A DNA stretch of 64,000 bases from Aptenodytes patagonicus (GCF_965638725.1 NC_134949.1:52232151-52296150); one strand, 5' to 3'; shown: positions 28,690 to 42,266, numbered from the stretch's first letter. Made by a program: numbers and translations. Notes: generated by a model from the sequence alone, not told the origin.

Positions 28690-28865
28690 GCCAAAACCAG
28701 AAGATAACAGCTGATAATTAAGGAAGTCCCATTATTTCTTGGCAAAGGAGCCTGTGTTTTCAGAGACACATTCTTAAAGGGCCTCCCATTAGTATAGCTG
28801 CCTAATTTGCATGAATACTATTTGCACAAACAAATAAAGGTTTTCAATATGCATAAAAGGAGGCT
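28690..28865. promoter_or_regulatory. candidate homeobox/POU-rich noncoding element
   Basis: The segment contains GATAATTA (homeodomain-type), a perfect reverse octamer ATTTGCAT (28805-28812) and ATAAAAGG near 28853, in unique AT-rich DNA without open frames. The density of POU and homeodomain cores resembles conserved developmental enhancers. This is motif-based inference only. Confidence 0.2.
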
Positions 28866-29606
28866 TTAATGTTCCCGTAATTTCTGTACAGTACCCATCC
28901 CCTGCCCCTTCCCGCTGGCACAGCCCAGCCTGGTGACAGGTTCACAGTAGAGCCACTCTGGCAAACCGGGGGGAGGGGGAGCAAAATTTTTTGTGACTCC
29001 ATCAAGACCTGGGCTTTTGTTAGCATATACCTACCACCCCCCAAATCTCATTTCATACCAACATCACTCTGCGGGCAAAAGGCATTGTGTTGATCTGAAA
29101 CTGCACGTGAAACCTCCACTCAGGAAGAAACACTGCGTTCCCTTCTTCCCAGGCTCACCCCTGCCTCCTGCACTGGGTGTCCTTCACAGCAAGATCTCCG
29201 CTCATTGGGCAAGTCCACCCCAAACAGACTTTTTGCATCTTGCTTGTGTTTCTTCACATTGGTGTGCCAGCCACCGCCAGGCATGCAGGACTGATGGCAA
29301 GTCTCTCTCGGATTTTATGGTTCCCTTGTGTCCTTCCCATCAGCTGGCTCCAAGTGCTGTTCATCAAGACCAAACATCTATTCCAGGCTACAGTCTTGCA
29401 CCAAAATGTGAATGTGGCAGCGTGCGGAAAAAGGCATGTTAGTTGCATCAAACCCCAAACAGGTTAACCAGTTTTGTGGCTCCTGGCACTTGGATTCTGT
29501 ATACCCACCTCTGCAGCACAGCTCGGCTTTGGTTTGGTTGATGATCCTAGGATATCAGAGAGAAATTAAAGACCTCTCTTCTGGAGCCTGATGTCATTAC
29601 CTACCA

Positions 29607-29752
29607 GATCATAAAATCATAGAATCATTTAGGTTGGAAAAGACCCTTAAGATGATCGAGTCCAACCGTTAACGTAGCACTGCCAAGTCCACCACTAAAC
29701 CATGTCCCTAAGTGCCACATCTACACGTCTTTTAAATACCCACAGGGATCCC
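29607..29752 (-). mobile_element. CR1 LINE 3' fragment, antisense to the + strand
   Basis: The + strand reads ATCATAGAATCATTTAGG then GTTGGAAAAGACCC and GAGTCCAACCG. This is the reverse complement of the characteristic CR1 3' end, which finishes in ATTCTATGAT-type units in sense orientation. Similarity continues through the segment about compacted wording CATGTCCCTAAGTGCCACAT to about 29752 and then stops, so this is the usual 5'-truncated copy. CR1 is the dominant retrotransposon of birds and this is the main lineage marker in the window. It has no coding capacity. Confidence 0.92.
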
Positions 29753-32700
29753 AGTCCTCACCCATGGTGAAGGTCTGTGGTGGACAGTTATTGCCTCATT
29801 CATGGAGATTTGATCAAAGATGGTGTAATTAAAATGACAAATCGTCAACAGAGAGAGGAAAAATGTTTTACTGGTAGAGATCTCTGTGAAAATACTGCTT
29901 GAAGATAAACTATTTTATTCTGGCAAAGCCCCAGGTGGTCAGGATTATACCTCACGTGAGGGCTGTCGACAATCCACACATACTGCCACAGCAGTTCCCA
30001 AGTCACCAAGAACTGATAACTGATACAGATTTTTTGCACATACAAAAAAATTGTATTTCTTATTGAAAAAGATTTTTGTACAAAATTTCATCAGATACTT
30101 TCTACAGAAAATTTGGGGGCAAGAGCAAACTTTCTATTACAGTATGATTCATAATGGCAAATCTTCTATTATGCCTATTGCTGAAGGAAAAATAAATTTA
30201 TTTCATGGCAAGATTTGGCCCGAGTCCTAGATCCTCTTCATATTTTAGCAGTATTGCTACAGCAGCAAAACTCTCCAAGGGGGCACACAGCCTCAAAATC
30301 CTTCTAGGTCCGCGAGTCATAACCACTGCATCCCCAAGTAGTTAGAATAGAGAGCTTGTCAGAAATCAACTCCTGGTTGAGAGTACTGGTTAAGTAGCAC
30401 AAGGCTACTTAACAACTATCTAGCTTAGACAGAGGCATCGTATCACCTAATATTTTGAAGAACCAGACACTGCGGTCTGGGAGTCTGGCAAGGGGGAGGA
30501 AGGAGGGCGGTACATCTTCACCTGGGACAGGTTCGTATGGGGAGGGCAGCAGGTTCTTACATGGCTTTGCCAATTATGAACCCAACAGAAGCAGAAGCTG
30601 AGGTTCATCCGTCGCGTAGCAGGGCTAACTCCGTGCCGCTACACTGGATTTATTTTGATGCAAACCTGCCCTTTGAAGGTACCGTCTCCTGGTGGAGCTT
30701 TTTTTGTTAACTCAGCTCTCCCCACCCTGAATTCAGGGCTGTGCCTTCACGGCTGCTTTAAGTTCTCTGATTGCAACCAGGGCCCACCTCGTGGTGTCTT
30801 CAGTGTGATGGCAAAGTTGACGCTGCTACTACTCTGGTGGAGATGAACTGCGTGGTATCAGAAGTAACTCGCTTGATGCGGGAGAAGAGGGCAGCAGAGC
30901 AAAACCCCGTTTACACTGGCATATTGCTAGGAAAGGGCGCGGGATGGTCACTAACTATGCAGCCCAGAAGCTGAAACATGGGGCAGCTCTGAAAGTTTCC
31001 TGAAGAAATGTGTTTATGGCAGGCAGAAGGCGGTTATTGCAGGGAGTTCCTGTCTCACCAGACTCGGCTCAATCAGGAAATACTTCTGGGCAGCTCAGCT
31101 TTCTCTCAGCGATGTGAAGGTATGGGGCTAGCCCCCTCTGCCTGGCAGTATGGTGACATGGTGTGTTAATGATGTCAGTGACCATTTGCACTTACACAGA
31201 TAATGCCATCTAACGAGTCCCTCCACCAGAAATGCTGCTGCTGTCGGATGTCCAGCTGCTTAATGTGTTTCCTTAGGAACAGAGTGTAGGCAGCTGTGCT
31301 AAATTCCCACCCCTGAGCTGTGAGAGAAAAACCTAGCCATCCACTCAAGATCTAAGGTTTGGATTAATCTGTGACAAAAACTCTTTCCTGTTCATTTCCT
31401 GTTGAGCAGCAGCCTAAATACCCTGACCCAAAGGCAGAAAAGAATGCAAACGATTACTTCCCCTATTACATGGGGAAATACAAAGAGGACAAAAGGTGAA
31501 CTTCACCCCTGTGCTGAAGGTCAGGGGAAGACCTGCGTAAGCAAACTGTCTCTGAGTCAGAATGATTCAGTCAACAAGGTAAACAGCAAATTCCTCACGG
31601 GGCGGGGGGGCGGGGGGAAGCAAAAGCTATTTCATTTCCTGATTAACCAAGTTATCCAGTTAACTACGCTGGATGTAGTCACGCATTCCGTGCTTTCAGT
31701 ACTCCTTCCTACCTTATCGCCACACAAAATTGCTGCAGACCCAGTCTACAGCTGATGAGATTACTGACGTGTGAATTCACGCACTGATCATGAAACTAGA
31801 AGTCAAGCACTCCTGCTCTCTGACTTCTACACTGGTATCTACGACCCTGGGAAATTGTTCTGGTTTTTGGTAACTTCATAACAACAGGGCTGGAATATTT
31901 ACTCATCTGACAGAGGAACAGAGTGTATTCAAAGCTGAATGTAATTGCTCCTGTGTTTCTTGGTACACAAAAAGTTTTCCCAACATGAGTAGGAGACATT
32001 GTGATCAAAATTGGTTCAATATGTAAAAAATAAGAAGTGCTGTTTACAGATAACATACCAAACCTGTTATATTGCCATTCACAGATACACATATTTATCC
32101 TTGGCAATTGTCAGAAAAGTGCAAATATTACTCCCACAGTATGATTTTATCCAAGACACACACTCTAAGCTCATTGCGTTCTGCCACATTATACGTTATC
32201 ACTTGAAATTATCTATTCTTTACTCCAAGTGGCATGAAAAATTTTGCTATATATACCATTTCCCGCTGTGTTCATGCTTCTCCTATGTATTCTCAACATG
32301 GACTTCCTTACAGAAATCTTATAGCTTAGTTACCTCTTTCAGCTGGCCCATAGTGAGTCTTGCTACCAGAAAGACTGTTAGCATAATTTTGATGTTGTCT
32401 CTGTTGCTCATCCAATACACCCTAGAAGAAAATCACACTCATTTCTAATGATCATGGAAACGAGCATCTGAGCGCATGCCTGAGACATGCTAGTTAAAAG
32501 GAATTACAGTTCCAACTCTTATTCACTCCTACCCATCCATAAAGGTGTTGCAACCACTGTGTGTGGGGACAGCCCGGGCCTGGAGGATACAGGTTGTTAC
32601 GTCAACAGCATTAAGCACTCGGATATAAGGAGGTGATGATGGTTTTGCTTTCAACACTAGGGCACCGGACTGACCTTTGGAAGGTAGAGTGCACAAGAAA

Positions 32701-32989
32701 ATGTAATAGTTCTGTTACAGAAAGGTTAGTTCCTGAATGTATGTTTTCCACATTCAGCACTCAATACATTAAAGATGAAGGGATATGCTGTATGCGGGAA
32801 GATAAACACACATTGTGGCATTTAATGACTTTAGACATAGTGGAAGACATTAGCGTAGACGTGACAAATCAGTGAACGGTACAAACGCTGGTTCAACGTA
32901 TTTGCCTGTCAAAGGTTGAGTCACAAATTACAGCTGGAGCAGGACTGACGTTTCATGAGTGTGAACAGGCTGGTGCTCTCTACAGCCAA
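29753..32989. other. intergenic DNA, no gene recognised
   Basis: Unique-looking DNA between the CR1 fragment and the SNRPF CpG island. A G-rich tract at about 31600-31618 (three runs of four or more G) could form a G-quadruplex. Open frames of up to 145 codons occur (for example 32011-32448 on +) but have no recognisable domain and no conserved splice-bounded pattern. Confidence 0.55.
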
Positions 32990-33195
32990 GAAAAGCTCTG
33001 GCAACTTCTTCGCCTGGGGGTCGGAGGAGACGGAGTGGAGCACTCGCACGTTGGCAAGGGCAGGGCTTGCGCCTCTCGCAAGCCCTGAGGTCTTCTACCC
33101 GTGCCTGCGCTGTAACGGGAACGTGCTGCTCCGCAAACTCCTTCTTAAACCCGAACCGGCGTCGCCACGCTCGCACCGCCCGCAAGGCTCGCAGG

Positions 33196-33203
33196 TGACG
33201 TCA
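33196..33203. promoter_or_regulatory. consensus CRE (TGACGTCA)
   Basis: A perfect palindromic TGACGTCA, the full CREB/ATF binding site. It lies 33 bp before the minisatellite and about 990 bp upstream of the SNRPF start codon, inside the CpG island. Its target transcript is not known from the sequence. Confidence 0.6.
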
Positions 33204-33236
33204 GGAGAGCTCGCCGGCAGGCTCCCGTGACGTGCC

Positions 33237-33465
33237 ACGGCCACCGCACAAGGTAAGCACGGCCACCGCACAAGGTAAGCACGGCCACCGCACAAGGTAA
33301 GCACTGCCACCGCACAAGGTAAGCACGGCCACCACACAAGGTAAGCACTGCCACCGCACAAGGTAAGCACGGCCACCGCACAAGGTAAGCACTGCCACCG
33401 CACAAGGTAAGCACGGCCACCGCACAAGGTAAGCACTGCCACCGCACAAGGTAAGCACGGCCACC
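33237..33465 (+). repeat. 22-bp minisatellite, 10 full units plus a 9-bp partial
   Basis: Ten head-to-tail 22-bp units start at 33237, 33259, 33281, 33303, 33325, 33347, 33369, 33391, 33413 and 33435. A truncated eleventh ends at 33465. Every unit holds the block CACAAGGTAAGC. Only two sites vary: unit base 3 (G or T) and one G-to-A change in unit 5. On the + strand each unit carries AAG|GTAAG, a near-perfect U1-complementary 5' splice site. Because 22 is not a multiple of 3, all three frames give the same 22-residue peptide period on the minus strand, which makes long spurious open frames. Confidence 0.97.
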
Positions 33466-33900
33466 TCGCGGAGCTCTACCTGCGCGGCGAGAGACGGAGG
33501 CACGGGCGTGCCAGCCGCTGCTCCGCCGGCGGCGGCCCTCAAAGCTGGCAAATCTCGAGCCGAGAAGCGAGCGGTGCCCGGCTGGGACGGACGCGCACAC
33601 TCGACGGCCCCGAAGCCGTGCGCCCGTCCCCGGCCGGCAGGGCAGCTGCTGCTCCGGCCGCCCGACCCTCGAGGCCAAATAAGGTCGCTGCCGGCCCGAG
33701 GGGGGCGAAACCGGCCCCTTGGGGCCTGCGGGGCCGTGGCGGGGGGCGAGGAGGTCACACGCCGGGAGGGAGGGAAAGGCCCGCGGGCTCGAGGCGCGCA
33801 GCAGAGCGACCCCCGCCCCCGCAGGGCGGCCGCGGCCCCGGCCCGCCCGGCAGCGGCAGCGCAGCGCTACCCCCGCCCCCGACAGCACGCGGCGCCAACG

Positions 33901-33978
33901 ATTGGTTGGGAAAGGGGGGGGGGGGGGAGGGCGGCCAACCCGGCCAATGAGAGAGGCCCGCGGCGCCGACGAGCCAAT
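33901..33978. promoter_or_regulatory. three CCAAT boxes of the SNRPF promoter
   Basis: ATTGG (CCAAT on the minus strand) at 33901-33905, CCAAT at 33944-33948 and CCAAT at 33974-33978. They lie about 210-290 bp before the SNRPF start codon, in the range usual for NF-Y sites in TATA-less CpG promoters. The spacing of 30 bp between the second and third (about three helical turns) is typical of cooperating NF-Y sites. A 14-G run separates the first from the others. Confidence 0.65.
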
Positions 33979-34074
33979 GGGCAGCCCCGCTTTTCGCTTC
34001 GCGCCTGGGGGCGCCCCGGCCTATTGAAAGTGCGGCGCGGCGGGGGTGAGGGGTCAGAGGTGAGAGCGGCGCCC

Positions 34075-34083
34075 CCGGAAGTG
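34075..34083 (+). promoter_or_regulatory. ETS/GABP-type site CCGGAAGTG
   Basis: A perfect CCGGAAGTG about 107 bp upstream of the SNRPF ATG, within the likely 5' UTR or core promoter. A pyrimidine run with TCTTTC follows at about 34109-34114 and could act as a TCT-type initiator. The exact transcription start cannot be read from the sequence. Confidence 0.5.
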
Positions 34084-34189
34084 GAAGCCGGAGCGGCGCT
34101 GCTTCCCATTCTTTCGCAGCCCGCGGCGCGCACGAGGGGTTCCCGCGTGGGCCTGCGTTTCTCGGGCCGCTGCCGCGCGCCGCGTCGCC

Positions 34190-35449
<1,260 letters not shown>

Positions 35450-35467
35450 GTGTTTTGTATATCTGGA

Positions 35468-35473
35468 AATAAA
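35468..35473 (+). terminator. SNRPF: SNRPF polyadenylation signal AATAAA
   Basis: A canonical AATAAA begins 19 nt after the stop codon. It is followed by a strongly T-rich stretch and, 40-60 nt on, a TGTGTTTCC segment suited to CstF binding. This predicts a 3' UTR of only about 35-45 nt. Confidence 0.85.
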
Positions 35474-38400
35474 CTTTTTTCTTTTTTTTGTTTTTTTGTT
35501 TTTCCATGATTTTGTAATAATGTGTTTCCTTTTTTTCCATTGTATTTTAATATGGGGGAACCTAACTCTTAAACAGGTCTCTAATCGTTTATCTTTACCA
35601 GGACAGCGTCCAAAAAAACTAATGCTGGAGGAATAGGCAATTTTTTCAATTTAAAACTGAAAATATTAGAATGAAAAGCGAATGTTTAAAAACAAACAAA
35701 CCACCACCCCCAACTTTTAAGTATTACTAATGTCAACAAATGCCATTACTGTCAAGGGAAATATCTGAATTTAAGTGATTCATGGAATAAATTAAATCTT
35801 CAAAGTTGTGTACTCCAAAAGAAAATGGATGGTTCATTCACGTGTCAGCTCAGTTTAGCATCAGTGTCAGTACTCTGCCATCAGGTAGTCATACTGAATG
35901 CGGACTAGCGTATAATAGAAGGTAAAGAGGTTTTCATCATGTGTATGTGACTTTTTCCTGCTGTCGTTCTAAGCTGAATTGCTGAGTAGGTTGAAGGAGC
36001 TGCAGGGATAGCCTTTTCTCTAATGATGATAATACAGGCTGTAGAATGAGCAACAGAAATCTTCCAAAAAATATCCGGATGTGCCTACTGCAGGCTCTGG
36101 TGATTTGGTGACGATTCGTTTAGCTCTGAATGGGTTATTTAAGAGGACGCAGCTGTAATGCTTTGTAGCCTTATTTCAGTAGCAACTGTTTCACCTCTGT
36201 GAAAGTGGTGAAGTGTGAAGAACTGTAAGTCATCTTCAGTATTTGCAGGAACCTCATTCTTAGCTGTCTTCTCTGCTTTAACCGCTGAAGGCTGTGAACA
36301 AAACACCAGTTATCTTCCCAACTGAAACACAGGAAACTATGGCAGTCTATATAGTTTACAGTGTGTATGTAGTTACTATTTAAATAGTCTTTAAAGCCCT
36401 TTGTAAACTATTTGGAAATAGATGTGAAGACTTAATTGCAGGTGAGATGTGGAGATCCGTTATACCCTGGTGTCTCTAAGTATTCTGCTGCTTTGAGTCA
36501 ATAAGCTTGAAGCATGGCTGTACAATCGTTATTAAGGAAGGACAAATTTGTACCGACTTTGTGTGGATATTAGCTACAAAACCTCTTGGGAGCTATAAAG
36601 GTCCGTAAACTTCAATGGCATTAATAGAGTTAAGACAACACACTGCAAAATGGGAGTGTACTTTCCCAGTCTCTGTCACAAAAAGAAGGTCTTTATTACC
36701 GGAATGTTAAAGTTTTGGCAGGAACACAATAACCGTGTTTCCAAATGTTAAGAGTAAACATTGAGGTTAACTGAATGTCCCCGACCTATCAGCGTTGCTT
36801 AATGAAAGGCTGTTGCTTTGCCAGTCTGAGGCTCCCTGTTTGAGGCTGCGATGGAGCTAAGAATCGCTGCCTGTAAGAAGTGGTTTGGAGAGGCATTCTG
36901 CAAACCAGAACCCAGACAGCTAGAGGTACACTTCGTGAACGTAAATGACAACCATTGTGTTGCTTCTCTCATCAGCGATCGCTTACCAAAATGCTGCTGT
37001 CAAATACAGAAGTATTATCCCTGTTTTACACATGGGGAAAACAGAATTCCTCCTCTATCCTGCTGTGATCTCAATCGTGGAGCTTCACAACAGAGAGAGA
37101 TAAAAATCCCTTTGGTCCTCTGCTGTGGTACTGGCCTGCCTTAGACGTGGTCATAGGGTGGAAAAGGGAGAGGAAGGGACCCTTTTCTGCTCTTTGCAGA
37201 CTCCAGCCCCTTCCCTGACAGGATTCGTACAGGCACGTTGCACTGAAGCCTGAGATGATAGAAAAGAGGCATTAGGGCAGCCTTCAACATGCCACGCTGG
37301 TTGTGTCATTAGCTTACTTGGTTTGCATAAGGAGAGGAGCTATGTAATGGCAAGATAATTAGGGAATGAAACCAGCATTATGGCCAGCTTCCCATCTTGG
37401 GTTCAAACGCCTCCACAAAGCGCTGGGTACGAGCTTTTAGTAAACCACTCAAAGTGGAGGGTGACTGGAGTCCTGCCACCAGTGTCCTGGAGGCACCGTG
37501 GAGAGCTCAGCGCCAGCTCCGCGCCAGCCCCGTCTCTGCATCACCACCAGCAACAGTTCAATGGAAAGGCTTCTGAGACAAGGTATCGACACGAAGGACA
37601 CCTATAAACTCAATCTCATCCCTCAGCATATTCACAAATGAGTTTATCTTTCAGGTTAAGCGCTATTATTTGTCACCTAGAGAAAACCATCGGTGTTTTG
37701 AGCTATTTAAAGTGAAAGTCTCAGAGACAAGTCAGTCATGAGTGCAACTCCACAAAAACTTGGCTAGTGCTGGTTATTTACCAGTAAATGACCCCACGGA
37801 AATCACTGCATACAGATCTCAGCTCTGCTACCTGGCCGCCAGATGTGGCAGAACCCTGCAAGTGCTCTGGCTTTCACTCGTTTGTTTTCGTACTAAAATT
37901 CTACGTTTCTTTAGTAGCAGACTGTAGTAGCTGTAGTGTACAGATAGGAAGAAAAATGATAGTTTATCGCAAAGTCTAGCAGTCCATTTAAAGGTGGATA
38001 CGGTTCCAAATTTATTTTCACCATCCCCTGAAGGACAAGCTGTGGAAAGAAAGCAAGCTGTGCAGGCTGCTGTGTTTCTAAAAGGCACCGTAAAATCAGT
38101 AGCTTTCTGTGGAGGGACAGTGTTCTAAACAAAGACCTTGGCCTTAAAACCCGTATCTAGATGAAAAAAGTCAAAATTCTATGAAAATCTATGCTAAGAT
38201 GAATAATACAAAAGGAAAGACAAGTGGACTTACATTTTGCAAAAGCAAGACCCCAGTCAGAACTAAGAAAACAAATATCTTTTTCTCCTGTAAGCTGTCT
38301 CCCTCTTCCAAAGACTGAGATCACCTGCTTTACAGTCTTGAGTTTTCTTTCTCAGTGAAAGTGTGCTCCTTTCACGTAGCTTCAAATTCTTTTGAGATTT

Positions 38401-41400
38401 TTTGTTACGCACCTACAGGATTTTTTTTGGACAGGTAGATTCATTAGGCTTCAAACTCAGAAAGGCGCTTCTATTTTTGCATTGCACCAGGCATCAAACT
38501 CAGTGACTAAATAATACCTTGGCGTATAACTTCATAACTAATCTCGGTTCTTATGCCCACACACTGCAGAGGTGCATGCATGCGTTTACCTTTGCTACCG
38601 TAAAGTGTTCCATTCATCTCAGTGGGAGAGCCCCTGCAGGTAAAGTCAGACAGAGACTTACGCACGTGCTTAATTCAGATTTTGGTCCTAAATGGTGTGA
38701 AAAGAATTGCAGTGCAGATGAAGGGAAGGTGCTCTGAATATATTGACGTAATTGGAGCTGGTCCTTAGTTGGTACGGAGTAAGCACTGTGAATACAAATG
38801 GACTTTTCCTTTCTTCTGGAGCAAGTCCAAACGGCAGAAGAATTGCAACCATTCCCTTATATTATGTATGTATTTAAGATACAAATAAAAGGGCTCGTGA
38901 TTTTACTTTTGAAATATAAGGTATATAAAGTAACAAAAAATAAAATGCTTTCATGTGTTTTAAGTTGTTCAGATTGTTTATAGGATAAAAGAAATCAGAG
39001 ACAAAGTAGTAGGACACTCCCATCAGCAAAAGATTATACCCTGCAACGCTACTTACTAAATATGGCAAGAAGTTACATAGTCAAAAAGAGCCTAGAAAGA
39101 CTTATAGCAAGACTTGAGACATACAACACATAGTTTTGAGCTTATTTTTTGTGTTACTCATTTGAGTACAGGTTGTTTGCTGTTTATTTTTGACTTGGAA
39201 ACCTTCACATTCCTAGGAGTAGCCAAAAAAAGAGTAGACAACCTAGCTCAGAGGACCCTAAATTTTTGTCGCTGCTAAGAGACAAAATGCTGTGAACTCT
39301 TAATTTTAGTCTGGCGCAGACCGTCCACTGCAAAGAATGATGGGCTTTGGCCATAAGGCCGGATGCTGGAACCCGTGCCTACGTCTGGATGTGTCCACAT
39401 CCTCACTCCCGACAGGACACAGGCGCAGACAAGCTCTCCTTTTCCCTTCGCTGTAGTTTTTGTGAAACGGAAACCTAAGCGTACAGGTTGGAAAGGTTAC
39501 ACCGTGCTCAGAGAGAACCATTCCTGCCCAATTAGGTCCCCTGGGGCAGACTGCGGCACTCCCCCAAAAGGTCCCCCCATCACCAGGGGGTTATGGACTT
39601 TGCCAAAGAAGTTGTCCTTTCAGGATGTTTTATCATGCCATGCATATTATTGTACAGGACTATTTAGCAGATGAAAAGCCCTAACATACAAATTTAAGGA
39701 AAATTTAGCCAATATTTGGACTAAGACTCATATCCAACCTTGGGCCTTCTGTATTTAATTACATGTTGTTTACAAGCATAAAAATTCTAAAGTAACTCTG
39801 ACGATGTATTTGAAAAGATGTCACTTGAGGAACAAGTGTGTCATACACTCACAGAAAGCACCAGCAAGAAGAGATGAAATCTCTTAAATCAATAACCTGA
39901 TATACATTTGACCTTTTTACTTATCTCTACTTTTACTATTTTTTTCCTCTCTACTCTTTCTCCTACCTTACTTTGTTTAATTTTTTGGTGAAATGGGTTA
40001 TTTTCTAACCCAAACTGGCAAACTCAAGGAACCTGAAATAGGCAATAATAATCACGTAAGTGAAATGACCATAGGATATTATCCTTCGAACTGTTTTAGG
40101 AACACACACCTTTTCAGTAGGCCAAGACCCGCCAGCTCTGTAAAGAACTGGCTTTCCATCTTTTACTGTGAAAGGAGTTCTCTTCTTTTGATTACTTTTA
40201 TCAACACCTACATAATTTTGCAGAAAAAGGAATTATTATCGGACACTATTGAAGATACCACATTTTAAAATTAAAGCTGGAATGTTAAGGTTGTGATTGA
40301 AAGGCTCTAAGTTAAAGGAATTTAGGCAGGGTTCCTCTGTAAACCGTCCTCTGTTTACATGCAATGAATTATGACAACATTTTTAAAAAACAGCCCAACT
40401 GTTAGAATCTGTACTTTTTGTATCAAACTCAAGAATTTTCTGAGGATGCAACCAAGAAACCGCTCCTGCATTTACCTTTCTGGGCAGTACTTTTAAAAAT
40501 ACATCAGGCACAGCATGTCACAGACCACTGACTTTGCAGTGGATTGACCTTTACCTTCATAGGCTGATCTGTTAAAGAGAAAAATCTTCAGCAGAAAAGA
40601 ACCGGGGCATATACAAATACACAAGCACAGCTGTAAGTTTTCTGCAAGGAGAACATAAGTCTGAGAATGAAATACACTCCTATCTTACTAAGCATAAAAT
40701 CTTCACCTTTTCTAAGAATTTAAATCAGGAGCTGCCCTTGGTTCTTGGAAAAGCCTAGCGCACAGAACTGAATTTTATCCTTAAGAGTGTAACAACTCAC
40801 TTCTCGCAGGTGTAAAGCTTTACACGGAATCGATCTTTCCTTTTTCCCGCCCTTTACCAAAACTAATGTTATGAGTGGCTGGAGTCTGAGATTGGATCAC
40901 CAGAAATAGAGCTGCAGATGTCACCTTTGCTCGTCAAAATTCTCTCTGGAATTGCTGAAAGCGGCAAAAGGCAAAAGATGTGAGAAGCGTAAATGTAAGA
41001 AGCATTTAGGCCAGTTTCTGTTTGACTTCTAGCCCGTGCTCACAGAATCACTGGATGGCCAGGCATGCAATTAAACATGGGGATGTGCAAATTCAGATGG
41101 GAATTTAACGTGCACTGGTGGTCCTCTCAAGGGCAGAAAGAGCAGCTCATTGAACATCCTAAAATATTTGTGAATACAAGGAAGATGATTTTGCAGTACT
41201 TACACTGCCATAAGACAGCGCTACAGTGAAGCTGTCCAGTCCCCATTCTAGATTTCTTTATTTGCCTGCCACCCCACCACACACAGAGAAGCGAGCTGCC
41301 TGTGGGTAGGGGTTGCTCCCTTCTGCTCCAGCTGGATCATCTTCTCCCCACTGCCTGTATTGGCAGGACTGATCCGGCAAGTGCTGGGCTCCACCACAGT

Positions 41401-42165
41401 GTGCTGCGTTTCACTCCTGACACACCAGCTCTCACCCCACCACTGCTGCTTAAGCATCCTCCCCCCAGTGAAGCGTCCTTCCACCCTTGCTATGGCTGTT
41501 GCAAGGTTCCTCTTTAATTTCTGCCTTCAAACGTACTGCGATACTGCCGGGGAAAGCCAAAGTCAGCAGCAGGAACTCCTGGAAGCAGTAAAGCACCATC
41601 TACCACCTCTCCTGTCAATCTTCTGCATGCCTAGCGAGAGAGAATGTTTAGGAGGAAGATGAAGACGACGTCGTGGTGCAGCATTGAGCCAGTTGAGCAG
41701 TATCACAAGATAACACCCGACGCTATCATAGTTTTACTCGCTTTTCAGGTTTATCAAATGCAAAATACAGTGTTTTAGCTGCATACCTTGCCTCATTTGC
41801 AAACAAGACTTGAATAGAAAGGCTCAAAGAGCCAACATATCCATCTGTTTCTGCTGTACAGGAATACATATATGCACATAGGTGTGTTACAAGCATTTTA
41901 AATCAACCCTCTTTCTAAAAGAAAATAAGGTGTCTAAAGAAGATTACCACCACCAGAAAGGTGTTTGAGGGACCACTTATTTAGATTTAGAAAGACACTC
42001 CATCTTGCAGCTGGGAATTACTGGAGCCCTACACACACTATGAATGTTTGAAAAGAGAAGAAAAACCAAAAATCCATGCTGAGAGTAAATATTTGCTCCC
42101 CGACTCTCCCATCCCTAATTCTGTAGGGGGCAGCAGAATCGCACAAACCTTTCGATCGTGGAATT

Positions 42166-42205
42166 GGATAAATTAATATCTGCCTGGATAAATTAATGTC
42201 TGCCT
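42166..42205. repeat. 20-bp tandem duplication
   Basis: Two adjacent 20-bp copies (42166-42185 and 42186-42205) differ at one base (AATATC versus AATGTC). The near identity suggests a recent duplication by slippage. Confidence 0.9.
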
Positions 42206-42266
42206 GAATATCCGGTGCGGTGAGAGGTGTTATGGTCCCTCAGGGGCTGCTGCTGGGATGCTGGCA

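Larger units (their letters stand above)
21791..29606. other. intergenic DNA, partly AT-rich, no gene recognised
   Basis: No convincing exon. The part from about 22800 to 25900 is strongly AT-rich, with short homopolymer runs and a (TA)7 microsatellite. A canonical POU octamer ATGCAAAT lies at 24475-24482 within 24240-24500, which looks like low-repeat noncoding DNA of the kind often found conserved. Bases 26100-28300 are closer to average composition. Open frames there run on several frames at once and match no family I know. Confidence 0.55.

Noticed and set aside
33237-33465. Regular 22-bp repeats could be taken for a CRISPR array
   Set aside because: The units are directly adjacent with no unique spacers, in a vertebrate promoter CpG island.
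33145-33888. A 247-codon minus-strand open frame with a 22-residue repeated peptide, and related frames of 185 and 115 codons
   Set aside because: They arise from the 22-bp minisatellite, which cannot hit a stop in its frames, and from stop-poor CpG-island DNA. No start context, splice pattern or protein family supports them.
41041-41080. CACAGAATCACTGG resembles the start of an antisense CR1 3' end
   Set aside because: Similarity stops after about 14 bases; none of the following CR1 segments is present.
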